Shown here in pieces: positions 10,653 through 22,342 of a DNA stretch of 64,000 bases. The notes beneath the pieces are model-generated. The model made no database searches and had not been told where the DNA came from. It saw nothing but the letters and a program-made list of their open reading frames with translations. A program made the position numbers and the translations under genes. Where the stretch lies: the NCBI RefSeq assembly GCF_030247195.1, contig NC_080672.1, positions 65,637,771 to 65,701,770 on the forward strand, in the 5' to 3' direction. The DNA is from Topomyia yanbarensis. Taxonomy: Eukaryota > Arthropoda > Insecta > Diptera > Culicidae. Numbering within the stretch: the first letter of the stretch is position 1; each line of letters begins with the position of its first letter.

Positions 10653-11683
10653 GGTAATTTCGGGAGAGATGCCGCGTCAGGAGAGATGCCGCACTTTCTA
10701 TATCACGTATATAGGGTCACTTTTATACGGTAATATGATATTGTGAGTTTGTCTTTTCAAGAATTACAAGACTGGAGATGTAAAATCATCCTTATTATTA
10801 ACTTACAAAATTTTCATTAATGATTATGTGCGTCCAGTTGCATCACGGAGTGCCGAAAGTTTTTCAGAACCACATTAAAATTTGGTTTTTTAAATCGTTC
10901 GATATTTATTTTTTTGGTAAATCATGTATCGGTTGAGTAGCTGGGACCTTTTAGAAGGCATTCTGATCATGAGCACGGTCATCCATAATTTCAGAGGAAA
11001 ATGTCGTCATGCGGAATCTCTCCCATATAATTGGGAGAAATGCCGCATCAAAATTGCGGGTGAGATGCCGCCCTTGATGGCGGCAGATACGTAGCTAAAA
11101 TGTATTTTTTTCACTTCGAAATGTCATTAAATGATCATTTGCGTCAGGTATAGATTATTAATAAGGTATATCCACAAACTAACGGAACTAACACAGTGGC
11201 ATATAGGAATATGAGTCTATTTATCTATATATTTGAACGGACGATATGTATCTAAGTATTAGTTTCTTCGGTTTATTCGGTTACACAATGTTGCAAAAAT
11301 AAAATATTTTTAAATTGTTTAATAAGAAAATGTTTCTAGAAATAGTATTACCCCCCGTTAAGAAAAATGAAACTTCATGAAACTCAGCTGAAGACCCCTA
11401 ATCACAAAAACATCAATGATAGCTAAAAATACTTTTGTTCTCCATTCTTCTGTTTGTGACCATGGTGCGGCATCTCACCCGCACATGCGGCATCTCTCCC
11501 GCAATGACCTTTTTTTTAAAAATGTTCATGGAAATTTGATGAATTTTTTTCATGAAAAAAACCATTTCACAGTATTTTTGAAACTTGTCGCAATTGATAG
11601 AGATGATTTTATCAAATATTGAATGGTTTACTTCGACGCAGGATCGATTTTGAGAAATGTGCGGCATCTCTCCCCAAATTACC
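10653..11683. mobile_element. Non-coding TIR element with repeated GGGAGAGATGCCGC motifs
   Basis: The left end 'GGTAATTTCGGGAGAGATG' (10653 on) and right end (11660-11683) are inverted copies. The 14-bp motif GGGAGAGATGCCGC or close variants occur about eight times: near 10662, 10680, 11031 and 11058 on +, and near 11009, 11467, 11487 and 11660 on -. Clustered subterminal copies facing inward resemble transposase-binding sites of a non-autonomous DNA transposon. The interior is AT-rich and its open frames are short and overlap on both strands, so no protein is called. The superfamily is unknown. Confidence 0.6.
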
Positions 11684-11834
11684 GTACATGAAATTTAAAA
11701 TCAAGGTCTAGCATGTTTCTTAGTATTGGTTAGAAAAACTATATTATCCATATAACTTTTGCGATATTGTTTTAAAACTAAAGTAGTTTTAGGACAACCA
11801 TGGAACCACATATCTAACAATTACAGTCGAAAAG

Positions 11835-12512
11835 ATGTTCGCATTCGCTGACCTGTTTTCAAGCGACTACTTCCGTAAAATGTCTTCACGTTGTTACGAG
11901 AATCAAATTCCCGACGACAATTCTCTAAAATCCTTAAAGGACGATATTGCTGATTTGAAAAACGTCGTAAAAGTTCTCTCGGTAAAAGTTGAGTCGAAAC
12001 CGTTATCTCCAACCGTAAATACGCCTTGGAATAGGATTGCTGGATATAATCCAGTTCCAAATACACCTAAGCGCAAGCGTGAAGACGACCAGCTAAAAAC
12101 CAAATTCAAAAATATTCGTGGAGCTAAGGCTGCGTTTGAAACGATAAAAACAGTCTCACCACCTGAGGAACTGTTATGGGTCTACTTGTCAGCATTTGAC
12201 CCCAGCACGACGGATGATGAAATTTCGACCCTAGTGAAAGAATGCCTGGGCGAGGATATACAACCAAGGATAGTTCGTCTAGTTCATAAGGACAAGGATG
12301 TCACATTTCTGAGTTTTATAACATTTAAGATCGGAGTTCGTAAATCTTATAGGGATAAGGCCCTCTCCAAACAAACCTGGCCAGAAAACATTTACTTTAG
12401 GGAATTTGTGAATAACTCAACAAGTAATGACCAATTATCAGGATTGCTGCAGAGAGGAATTCATCTGGTGGTGCTCTGTAGCTCAACGCTATACCGGAAA
12501 ATCTCTTTCTAA
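11835..12512 (+). CDS. LINE A ORF1 protein (RNA-binding-like), probably truncated
   Basis: A 225-residue frame. The middle (12165-12420) contains 'ELLWVYLSAFDPSTTDDEI', 'KECLG', 'IVRLVHKDKDV' and 'TWPENIYFREF', which align with copy B (31500-31745: 'QFWVYLSRLDPSHTVEEI', 'QECLG', 'ILLVNKDTDL', 'TWPTGVFIREF'). Conservation between two decayed copies shows this is a true ORF1 domain. It is probably the chaperone or RNP protein that coats the LINE RNA. A predicted coiled coil is plausible in 'LKSLKDDIADLKNVVKVL' near the N-terminus. The last ~25 residues do not match copy B and may be out of the ancestral frame. Confidence 0.65.
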   Translation: MFAFADLFSSDYFRKMSSRCYENQIPDDNSLKSLKDDIADLKNVVKVLSVKVESKPLSPTVNTPWNRIAGYNPVPNTPKRKREDDQLKTKFKNIRGAKAAFETIKTVSPPEELLWVYLSAFDPSTTDDEISTLVKECLGEDIQPRIVRLVHKDKDVTFLSFITFKIGVRKSYRDKALSKQTWPENIYFREFVNNSTSNDQLSGLLQRGIHLVVLCSSTLYRKISF

Positions 12513-12722
12513 CTTCCTATTTTCCTCGGCAATCAACATACCTGACGAATCGGAGACTACTTCTGTGTCAGGTAAAGCCAAGGAGTGTATATGTCCTTCC
12601 GAAGTAATTATAGATTCTGCACACCCTTCAAAACAAATCTCAATTGCAGTCTGTCGATAAAAACAATTCGTTTGATTTTACCATCATTGCAATCCTGCCT
12701 GGCAAACAACTTCAATGTCTAA

Positions 12723-13800
12723 GTGGAAAGTTCGCATCGCATCGCTTCTGCTCGCTCAGAACGCCTCCCACTACAGACTGCTGTTGAACACAACAGTTTA
12801 GACGCCGTCACCGAAGATTATCTGCACAGTAATCGACTGGAATTTCACCCTCCTGACCCGGTCGTGCTCTCTAACGATTTGAACCAACTAAATGAAGGTG
12901 CACTTTGTTCGTCGCTGCCATCACCGGGAAGCCCGTTATACAGTACTACGGAAGTCCTCGAGCGCTCCGACGCAGTCGCGCTACCAACCAGCGACCCGCT
13001 TAGTCGTCCCGGCCCTGCGTCTGGAGGTCGTGAGGGGGTCTTCCAAACTCCCTTCTCAGGCGAGTATTTTGCTTTACATGACAGCTCGCTTTCTGAAAAC
13101 CTCTTGGTTCATAGCATGCCGTTGCGCACAACACCTGATTTCCTGTCCGTCTACTACCAGAACGTTCGTGGAATGAGAACAAAGTTGCAGGCTTTCTTGC
13201 TTGTGCTCACTTCCTGCGACTACGACATTATCGTTCTCACCGAAACCTAGTTACGTGATGATATATTAAACACCGAGCTAACGACGAACTACGCAATCTA
13301 CCGATGCGATCGCAACTCTTCTACCAGTCATCTACATCGCGGAGGTGGTGTTCTCATAGCGATAAAGAAACATCCAACTGGGACTATACTAAAAATGCCT
13401 GGATGTGAATGTTTGGAGCAAGTTGTCGTACGCGTTTCACTGCTAGGTCGATCGTTATATATTTGTTGCATTTATCTAAAGCCGAACAGTGATCATGACT
13501 TGTACAACGTTCACTCTTCTGCAGTCCAAAGCATCCTGGACAAATGTAATAGGCGCGACAATGTACTTGTTGTAGGTGATTATAATCTTCCTAATCTTCG
13601 GTGGATTTTTGATGACGATTATAAGTGCTACCTTCCTGAAAATGCAACCACGGAACAAGAGACGGCCATCACAGAAACTTTGGTCGCTGGTGGCTTGTAT
13701 CAAATCTGCTCTGTTAGCAACGTGAATGGACGGACGCTCGATTTAGCTTTCGTCAATGACACGGATTGAGCCTCCCACATCTATACTGAAGGTTGACCCT
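12723..13800 (+). pseudogene. LINE A ORF2 N-terminus: linker and AP endonuclease
   Basis: A Ser/Pro-rich linker (12723-13130) is followed by an exonuclease-endonuclease-phosphatase fold: 'YYQNVRGM' near 13155, 'DIIVLTET' near 13225, 'GGGVLIAIK' near 13342, 'VLVVGDYNLPNLRW' near 13565, 'LDLAFVND' near 13738, and an 'HH' motif near 13800 in another frame. These correspond to the N, E, GD(F/Y)N and SDHxP motifs of target-nicking LINE nucleases. The expected Trp after 'TET' is a TAG stop at 13248-13250, and the end of the domain changes frame at ~13765. Confidence 0.8.
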
Positions 13801-14550
13801 CACCATAAACCCTTCGTTTTAAGATATGATATGATTGATATGCGTTCTGATGACGGTGAAGCTTTTGATACAATTAACGACGACTTCAACTTTGACTTTA
13901 CTCGATGCAACTTCGATGAAGTCTCAATGGCCATTGGTGCACTCAATTGGCGTGAGATGCTGGTTGGAAATGACTTGGATCAGGCAGTTGTGGCGTTCTA
14001 TGATGCCATATACGAGATTCTTCGCCGTAATGTTCCTAAAAAACGTGTCAGCAGAAGAGCAGAATATAAATTTCCGTGGTGGAACGCTGAGCTTGGTCGC
14101 CTACGCAACGTACTCCGGAAACAACGAAAGCGATATGTACATCATAGGACCGACGACAACAAAACTATTCTTTGTCAAACTGAACTGCAATATGAAACAG
14201 CCCGGAATAGTGCATTCGGTGAATATCTGAACCAAGTTCAGCGCAGCCTTCGAAATAATCCTTCGAAATTCTGGACATTTATAAACAGCAGAAAACGTTC
14301 CGTGGGTGTGCAAGAAAATGTCTATCTTCGAGACCAAAATTCACAGTCCGCTGCCGAGTCGGCGAACCTTTTTGCAGATCACTTCCGAGATATATTTACC
14401 AGCCCTCCTGTCTATCCATCGCAACAGTACCTTGAAACATTGCCAACGCATAATATCAACCTTCCTCTTCCTAACGTAAATGATTCTGATGTAGCGAGCG
14501 CTCTGTCAAGCGTTGATCCTTTGAAAGCTGGAGCGACTAGGCTTTCCTAA
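13756..14550 (+). pseudogene. LINE A ORF2 middle: endonuclease end to RT start
   Basis: This frame carries the end of the nuclease ('VDPHHKPFVL') and the stretch before the RT: 'KFPWWNAELGRLRNVLRKQ', 'FWTFINSRK', 'ANLFADHFRDIFTSP' and 'DVASALSSVDPLKAG'. The last phrase normally leads to the RT GPDG motif, but the frame breaks there. Downstream at 14540-14630 another frame reads 'FPKWVTRWLHSYLS', so the fingers and catalytic palm of the RT are deleted. Confidence 0.75.
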
Positions 14551-14616
14551 GTGGGTTACCAGATGGCTGCATTCTTACCTCTCACAACGATCTGCCTTCG
14601 TTAGAATTGGCACTAC

Positions 14617-15510
14617 ATGCTCAAGCGCATTCGTAACGCCAACCGGTGTACCGACCTCTGCACCCGCATCAACTCTGAAAAACTGCTCTATGCTGATGAT
14701 CTGAAAATCTTTCGTTCAATTGCTTCAGCACTCGACTCTGCCATGCTCCAAGACGATATAGCCAATATAGAGGAATGGTGTTTGCTGAACGGTATGCAGA
14801 TCAACATTGATAAATGTAAGATGATAAGTTTCGGACGCTCGGCAAATATAAGGCGTTGCGAATATACTCTTCAAGCCTGTGTCATCGAGCGGGTGGATTC
14901 TATCCGTGACCTGGGAGTGTTATTCGACAGAAAATATCGTTTCGCCGACCACATCACTGCAACAACGGCGAAGGCTTTTGCGACATTGGGTTTTCTAAAA
15001 CGGAACGCTGTCGATTTTGTGGATTTCTACGCACTGAAATCTTTATACTGCGCACTGATCCGGAGCACTTTGGAGTATGCTGTACAAGTATGGGCGCCAT
15101 ACAACGCCGTTCAAAGTAACCGACTGGAGCGCGTTCAGAGAAGTTTTGTACGATTTGCTCTCAGAAAATTGCCTTGGAACGACCCTATCCGTCTTCCGCC
15201 GTATAATAATAGATGCATGCTGCTGGATTTGCCAACGCTGGAGTCTCGCCACACGTTCTTGCAAAGAATGTTCATTTTCGATATGTTGTCGAACAATATT
15301 GACTGTCCCGACATTCTCTCAAGGATTCATTTATTTGTACCCCCTCGTGATATAAGGAATCGTCCGCTTCTGTGGATTCCCAGGCACCGCACAGCATATG
15401 GCCAGAACAATCCGCTAGACAGATGTTGTAGCAGATTCAACGAAACTGTTTTAGTTTATGACTTCCATACCACTAAATCTAATTATAATTTAGCAATTAG
15501 AAATTTTTAA
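14617..15510 (+). pseudogene. LINE A ORF2 C-terminus: RT YADD and thumb-like region
   Basis: The frame holds the second RT catalytic motif 'LLYADDLKIF' (near 14685), then 'INIDKCKMISF', 'RDLGVLFDRKYRF', 'ALKSLYCALIRSTLEYAVQV', 'RLERVQRSFVRFALRKLPW' and 'PPRDIRNRPLL'. This long C-terminus without RNase H is typical of Jockey/CR1-type LINEs. It begins after a second small deletion: the GxPQG motif region is lost between 'TGVP' (near 14650) and 'INSEKLLYADD'. Stop at 15508-15510, followed by the short 3' UTR and AATA tail. Confidence 0.8.
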
Positions 15511-15644
15511 CATTGACACTAGCAATAGCATTAAATGTAATCTGTACGATATATATCGAAGATGTAAATAATAAATAAATAAATATTTTTTGTAATAGGT
15601 ACTGGCTGGTATCACTGGCTGGGGTATACGAAAGAAAATTCAGG

Positions 15645-16117
15645 TTTTTTTTATTTTAAATATATTTGACATGACTCAAAGCGTTAGCACAACTGAGCCG
15701 TGGATCTTTCGTGTTTTTACAATATGTAAAAATAGAAAAAAAAAAACGTTACAGCCCGTTCGTCGGGTCTTGTTGACGCATCTTTCTGCTGCGTGTTGAG
15801 ATGCTCTTCCTTGGTGGTGAAATATTAGGTGCGTTGTCTGCCGCACCTTGGGGTTCATTCGGTCCGTCTTCTCTCGCGCTTTCGTTCACGTTCATGTCGT
15901 CATCGGTACTGCATTAATGTTGCTCACGGTCGGATGTTCTTATTTGTTGTTTGTGCTTACGGGTCGCTATTGTAAATCCTTCTTCATCGGTATTTGATTC
16001 CTTATTGGTGGTGTTGGTTGTTGGTTTGGAAATATTTGCTGTAATCGTTGTTGCTTCGATGTTTCGAACATCATTTCTGATGTAAAAATTCGTGCTGAAA
16101 CCGAAAATGAGGTTCAA
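15645..16117 (-). pseudogene. Gag-like ORF1 relic and 3' UTR of a gag-only retroposon, copy 2
   Basis: On the minus strand from 16117: 'NLIFGFSTNFYIRNDVRN', a Thr/Asn-rich linker, 'DEEGFTIATRKHKQQ' and 'RTSDREQ', a stop, then in the same frame a basic tail 'PRKSISTRSRKMRQQDP' ending at a stop near 15755. The 3' UTR follows at once ('tatttttacatattgtaaa', 'gaaagatccacggctc') with an A-rich end at ~15645. This matches the + copy at 8620-9050 across gag tail, stop and UTR. No reverse transcriptase lies between gag and 3' end in either copy. Confidence 0.65.
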
Positions 16118-18160
16118 AAAATTTACAGTAGAACAGTTTTACGAGTTACAATAAAAAAATGAATTTAACCTTTAAAATAAAAAACGCGTTCAGTAAAATC
16201 CAAATTCCTTCGGTTGTAGTGCATCGATATGAAATTTTATAATGTTGAATTAAAGGTAATTGAATGCACTTTCGATCGTTAGAACCTTTTGTTTTAATGC
16301 GACAACTGGTTCTAACTATATTTACGAATCTATTAAACTTTTTCTTAATTTTTCGCGATTTTTTGTAGAAAAATAAGCGTTTGGTTAATACTTTGTGCAA
16401 GATAAAGCAATCCTAAAAATTATATTTTTATGGGAAATTAAAGCCTGCTAATAACCAATGAAAATAAGCACTTATTGGGGTAAGTCGGATGGAAACTGTG
16501 AAAGTTATTTAATTTTTTGTAGAATGGAGATTTTTGAGTTTCTCTGGGTCAACTTATTGAACCGTCTCTATTCCAATTTATTCTAGGGTTTATTTCATAA
16601 TATATTAGGAACTCTCTGTCAGAATTCTATTAAACAATTAAATGGAGGAATTTTGAGAGGATTTAATGTAATATTCGAACTCGTTTATCCAAATGATTCA
16701 GGACTTCTGATAACAATAATTTCAGGCTCAATGAAATTATAAGTCATCGAATGATTGCTATGCAATACTGCTTGCAATCTTTACAAGTGTATTACATAAA
16801 ATAACACTCTTATGATACAAATGTTGTTGTAAACTAAATCCTCATATGTCATAAAATTCGTTTTTTGAACCGCTAACTGCTCAACTGGGTTTTATACAAT
16901 GTTAATACAAATTATACGAATCCGTAAAAATATGTGATACTACATACGTCAAGTATTATAAAATTAATACAATGTAACACTTTTAATTTGTTTTCCTTCA
17001 TAGAACAACTAGCAATTTGGGTTTTAAAATTATGTGGGATATCGAACAATACTTATTTTAGGTTTAACATCTCAAAATCTGATCTTCAGAATGATTTGAA
17101 GAACGTAGTATATTTTGTAATTGCACTTAGATGTTTTACGCATTATATTGTAGTATATTGAAGTTTTGTGAACCAGCACAGTAAAATCGATACATCGTGA
17201 AAGCCAATGTGAATCCAATATAATTTCAAATTATAAACTTCAAGACGTTTTAATAACGCAAAATAAACTGTTAGTAGAACAAAACGTGACGAAATCGGTG
17301 GATAAGTCATCATTTGTGAATCTAGTCTCCGAATTTAACATTTTGCACCGTCATAAGCTTCCGATGTGTGTATCAAGGCGTTGTGGAGCGTGCAGTTTAC
17401 AACGTATTTTGAGCATAAACGATTCTTTATGACACATGTAACTATTATGCGTATTTTTAATGCCAAATTTTTGATAACATTACTGTAATTATTGTGATCA
17501 AAAGTCTTGAATCATTTGGATAAACGAGTTCGAATATTACTCCACATTGAATTCTCTCAAAATTCTTCCATTTACTTGTTTAACAGAATTCTGATAGAGA
17601 ATCCCTCATGTATTATGAAATAAACCCTAGAAAAAATTGGAATCGAGACGGTTCAATAAGTTGACCCAGAGAAACTCAAAAATCTGCATTCTACAAAAAA
17701 TTGAATAACTTTCACAATTTCCATCCGATTGAACCCAATAAGTGCTTATTTTCATTGGTTATCAGTAGGCTTCAATTTCCCATAAAAATATAATATTTAG
17801 GATTGCTTTATCTTGCCCGAAATATTGACCAAACGCCTATTTTTCTTCAAAAAATGACGAAAAATTAAGAAAAAGTTTAATAAATCCGTAAATAACGCCA
17901 GAGCCAGTAGTCGCACTGAAACAAAATGTCTTGTGATCTAAAGTGCATTCAATTACCTTTAATTCAACATTATAATATTTCATATCGATGCACTACATCC
18001 GAAGATATTTGGATTTTACTGAACGTGCTTTTAATTATATAGGTGAAATTCATTTTTTTCTGTAACTCGAAAACTGTTTTACTGTAAATTTGTTGGACCT
18101 CATTTTCGGAATCAACACACGATTTTACATTGCAAATGACCATCAGCTTATTTGGTTCAG
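16050..18160. repeat. Long inverted repeat: two retroposon copies head to head
   Basis: The left arm (16050-16728) and right arm (17483-18160) are reverse complements with scattered differences. Landmarks: 'ccgaaaatgagg' at 16100 and 'cctcattttcgg' at 18093; 'ttcgaactcgtttatccaaa' at 16674 with its complement at 17517. The right arm also keeps the start of the gag frame ('DLIFGINTRFYIAND', 18085-18135). The structure is best read as two copies of one retroposon inserted with 5' ends facing each other, the right copy cut off inside gag. The spacer 16729-17482 is AT-rich with nothing recognised. Confidence 0.75.
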
Positions 18161-19330
18161 AAATGCTGTAAACTAGTGTTATCCGCCAAATCCAGGAGAA
18201 GGTCCCCTTGAATCGAATCGATCTTCAGAAGTTTTATCACGAGGTGAAGCGTAGAATTCAGAGTATCTGGAAAAAATTGGCAAAATATCTGAATTCACCT
18301 GTCTGTCGGATGTCTGTTCATCTGCGAAAAGTCTGGAAGATTCCAGATAAATCTGGAACATTGGCACCTTTTGCATCATAAATTTTTCAGCGGAATTCGT
18401 TCTTCTTGAAATTTTTCTGGCAGTCGATTTTGGGGCCAAGTGACGGCAAGTCGCATCCTGCACGGCACGTATTTGATTCGACTCTTACCACGGTTTTCAA
18501 TCATGACTTCTAAATGTGTTTCGTGAGCTGATTATTTTTTCGGTTGAGGATACCCCCCAATAGTCATAAATGTTCGGCAACTTGATTCCAGTCGAAAACG
18601 TGTCCTACTAGACCATTCCCCGATTACTTTCCGTATCTCCAGCAGGAGAATTAAGAATTATTGAAGTGCAGGACTCAACGTTGATGTTATGCAGATGCTC
18701 CCCAAGTTTGTTTTCCACGCAATCCCTCTCTTTCTCCTTCTAGTAACAATCTTCTACAAATTTGTGTTTAACATTCTTGCATTTTTTTTCTCTGTTTTGT
18801 TCCCACTAATTGCTAGGGAGGAAAATTCAACCATGTGAGGTGTGCCCTGATGCTCTACTGGCTCCGTGAGTGGCTGGATTCATTCATTCTTTGGAATTAA
18901 TTAATTAATAGGAACCTTAGGAATACTATGTTATCCCACCGTTTGACAACAAAATAAATTTTAAATTTAAATTATTAATACTGGAATAATATAAACATAA
19001 TGACTTCAGTTTTTGTCATTTCTTACTGCATGGGAGCCGTAAAGTGGCCATTTGAATATTATGTCTGAAGAATGACAATCAATAGTGCCATCAATATCCT
19101 AACGAACTCCAGCCCCCATCATAAGTCCCACATAATCCCACATATGAACCAAATCGGCTTGTTTTCTGACAAATAATATACCGCAAGTTTGAAAACTAGA
19201 TTTAAGTTTTTCTCAAATTTCAAACCGATATGATTAAGGCAGGTCTGAACTCTGTTAACTCCCAAAACCCTTCATGCCACCAACTCTCAAAAACACGCAC
19301 GAACAACAATAAAGTATGATAGAACGAGCG
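18161..19330. other. Unassigned AT-rich DNA
   Basis: No inverted ends and no match to another part of the window. Around 18270-18370, 'tctggaa', 'ttccag' and 'ataaatctgg' recur; such words are common in low-complexity mosquito repeats. The minus-strand frame at 18179-18463 has no domain I recognise. Confidence 0.4.
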
Positions 19331-19339
19331 GCTCGGATA

Positions 19340-20030
19340 AACAAATTTTCTCCAACAAAAACCACCGACAAAGTTTCTCCGTCTTCCCATCTGCCAACGT
19401 ACGCCACGAAAACCCTACCCTACCGTACGAACCTACTACCAAATACCGCGCGCCGTGTGAATCGGCACAAGCACGAAGCTACCATTTAGCCGATCTATGC
19501 AACTAGGCCGAATCGAATATTCGTGGGAAAATCGATCCACACAGTTGATGTGGCAGCCGGCGCACGGCACATGCAAAAAAAAACAGCAACAGGAGCAACT
19601 GGTTTCCCGATCAGCTGCCCACGGGGAGGGAAAGTGTCAGCACAACCACTCTTGTGGAGGAGCTGCGAAGAGAACCGAGTCGCTCACTCTCACTCTCTTT
19701 GCGGTGGCGACAGAAACCTTCACTAACGGATTGAGAGTGAGTGCGGAGTAAATGTTGAAAAGCGCGCGGAATGCGAAAAACCGGAGCAACCGTGATAGCG
19801 TGGAAAATCTGGGAAAACTTGTGAGAGTACAGCTGGGGGAAATTTTCGACGAAGAGCAAGAGAGAGTGAAGATCAGCCGAGTTTGGGTTGGTGTATTTGC
19901 TATACTAGTTTAGGAGAACAGACTACAGATGGCAGCAGTTGTGCAAAGCGGTGTCGGGTGATGATTGGGTGAGTTTCTGCTAACATAGGAAACAAGCAAC
20001 CATCTGGAAATAATGCGATTGCATTGAATT
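19340..20030 (+). other. GC-richer island, possible host 5' exon or promoter
   Basis: This is the least AT-rich and least repeat-like stretch. It has several GTGAGT-like donor sites ('gagagtgagtgcgg' near 19731, 'ttgggtgagtttc' near 19966), CpG-containing words (GCGCGC near 19450, 19763) and purine-rich exon-like sequence at 19740-19880. Open frames are short (84 codons or less), overlap and have no known domain. It could be a non-coding first exon of a host gene whose intron fills the rest of the window. This is inference only. Confidence 0.25.
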
Positions 20031-21955
20031 GCAGAGGTATGCGATATTTTTGTTGGGAAAGTAAAAAAAGATGCTGAACTAGGATGTGAGAGAAAATACA
20101 GTACATATAACGAATATCGATTTGTTGTGACAAATATAAATAATTATTTCATTTGAAAACATGAGAAATATTGAGAACACAGCAAATATGGCACAGACGG
20201 CAATATGCTGAGAATTGAAATCTGAAAACCTTCCGCACCACAGAAGATGTAGCGTCAGTTGCTGAGGCAGATTATTTTGCCGTGTTGAAATCATATTATT
20301 TATTTATAATAATATCACCTCCCCCAAATCCCTGCTCGCGTATATTTGCGCTTATCAATATTTGAAACTAGTCCATCCAGTGTCTAATATTAACCTGTGC
20401 ATTCGAATGTTTTATTATCGTGCCTTCTCCCGTCCGGCAGATTTACAATCACATATCGCTACCAATATCAATAGAATAGATGGCATTGCAGATAGTGCGC
20501 GATATATTTGCTGACGTCAGCAATTCCATCAAACTACCTGCTCCGGTGGGTATCTAACGATAAGAGACAAGTGCCATAAACGGTTAGAGAAAATGGCGCA
20601 AAGCGCACCTCGACAGCAACAGTGTTGATAACATCCGAAACGGGAACAAAAAATATTTAAGGACCTACAACAATGATTGAGAAATCAGTCAACAAACTTA
20701 AGCTTATATTCCAAAAAATACAATTTCATTATTACACTTTGGCACAGACTAGGACGATTGCTTTAATAAAAATCTGTAGCACCCCAACTTACCCATCTGT
20801 TGAACGACTCCCCCCGCCCACTTTCACCTTTCCAGCTATTCACACTGATACAATTCCGGTTCCCTTCTCGGCGGGCGGACAGACATGTCAACGCCATATC
20901 TATTCATAATACGGTCAACCTCGAGGGGGCACACGTTTCCACCTGAATTGCAGTTATCGCAAACTCATAAACGGGTGGCATGCACGGCAGATCTATGAGT
21001 ACTTACAGTTCCCTTAGCAAGGCTTTTGGATAGTTTTTTCTATCTATCTTTTAATTGGAATGTACAATTTTAATTTTGATAATTACGAGCTGGTTGGTTT
21101 GGTTTCGTTTCAAATGTTCGGAGTTTTCCTGTTACCCTGGCGAGGAGCGTTGTAGGAAAATGCTCAGATCTCCTTTAATTTAAATAATATATCGTGCCTG
21201 AAATTTCTACGTAGCAGTTGAGTCGTAGCGAAAAATAAATGACCAATGCTGCTGTTGGGTGATATTAGGAACAGGATGAATATGGGCTCAATTATCTGAG
21301 TGCGACAAAATCAAATTGAGCCTATTGGCCTCAGATGTATCGTAAATTTTTCATCCATTGTAAACAGAACATTCAAGAACATTGCATAGCTGTTGCTACT
21401 CAATGAGTATGATGTCAGAGGGATATTTAGTTCAACAGATTTGCGACTGGAATTTACATGAAATAATCTGGAGCCAATCAAGAAACACACACGAAGCCTG
21501 TTGAAAACGGTTCGGTATTTTTTCGAAGGCTTTGTATAGTGCAACTAATACGAAAATTACGGAAAAAAATTGCTGACTGATCTAAGCATTATTTTTCACT
21601 GAATTTTCACTTTTGGTCTTTAAGTTAGATAAGAACTACTCACTAGAACGTTAACTGCTTGTTCAGCAAGTATTAAGTAGTAAGGTCGCTATAAGCGATG
21701 CTAAATAATAGTGATAGTTTCAATGATTGCATCAGGTTATTGAACCTTGAACTGGCAAAGTTTAGCGATTGGTTGAAGTGAAAAAAAAAACTCAAACTGA
21801 ACATTTCCATGACCAAATAAATGATTATAACTACGCGCCTGAAGAATTAAGTTTTAACCAATTTCGAAATAACGAGCTCTTTTTTAACAAATAAAGGTAA
21901 AAAAAGGTTGATTGCGTACCGTACAATATGATGTTGTATACAGATTAACATATTC
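20031..21955. other. Unassigned DNA, no repeat recognised
   Basis: Mixed DNA with several moderately GC-rich islets (near 20500-20640 and 20800-20990). I find no inverted ends, long frames or matches elsewhere in the window. It may be host intron or intergenic sequence. Confidence 0.4.
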
Positions 21956-22342
21956 TAGTAAAATCCAAGTCAAATTCACGCGAAATTCTAAGTGAAATTC
22001 CAAGTGAAATTTAAAAGAAAATTTTACGTTAAATTCGAATTGGGTGTGAAATTTTGCACCAAGATCAATTTGAAATTCCACGTGAAATTCTACGTTAGAC
22101 TCCAAGTGAAATTCCACTAAAATTCCGCGTTAAAATTCACGTGAAATTTTGCATGAACTTCTCATTAAACTCCACGTGACATCCCTTGTGAAATATTATG
22201 TTAAATTTCACACGAAACTTATCATGAAATTTTACGCATATTTCACAGAGGATTTCACGCAGAATTTCACATAAGATTTCACGTTAAATTTCAGTCGAAA
22301 ATTTACTTCCAATTTTGCGGTAAATTGCTCCTTGAAATTTTA

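Larger units (their letters stand above)
11820..15592 (+). mobile_element. LINE copy A (Jockey/CR1-type, no RNase H), damaged
   Basis: On one strand the order is ORF1, linker, AP endonuclease, reverse transcriptase, thumb-like C-terminus, and a 3' tail of AATA repeats (15566-15592). Copy B at ~31027-36427 has the same order and related proteins, so they form one family. There is no RNase H after the RT, as in Jockey and CR1/L2 clades. The 5' boundary is uncertain. Two internal deletions in the RT and at least one nonsense codon make it inactive. Confidence 0.8.

Noticed and set aside
11413..11667. Overlapping open frames on both strands in the GGGAGAGATGCCGC element
   Set aside because: Short, mutually overlapping and low complexity; the DNA is better explained by a non-coding element.
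18179..18463. 94-codon minus-strand frame beside the retroposon pair
   Set aside because: No resemblance to a known family and internal low-complexity repeats; not supported by another copy.
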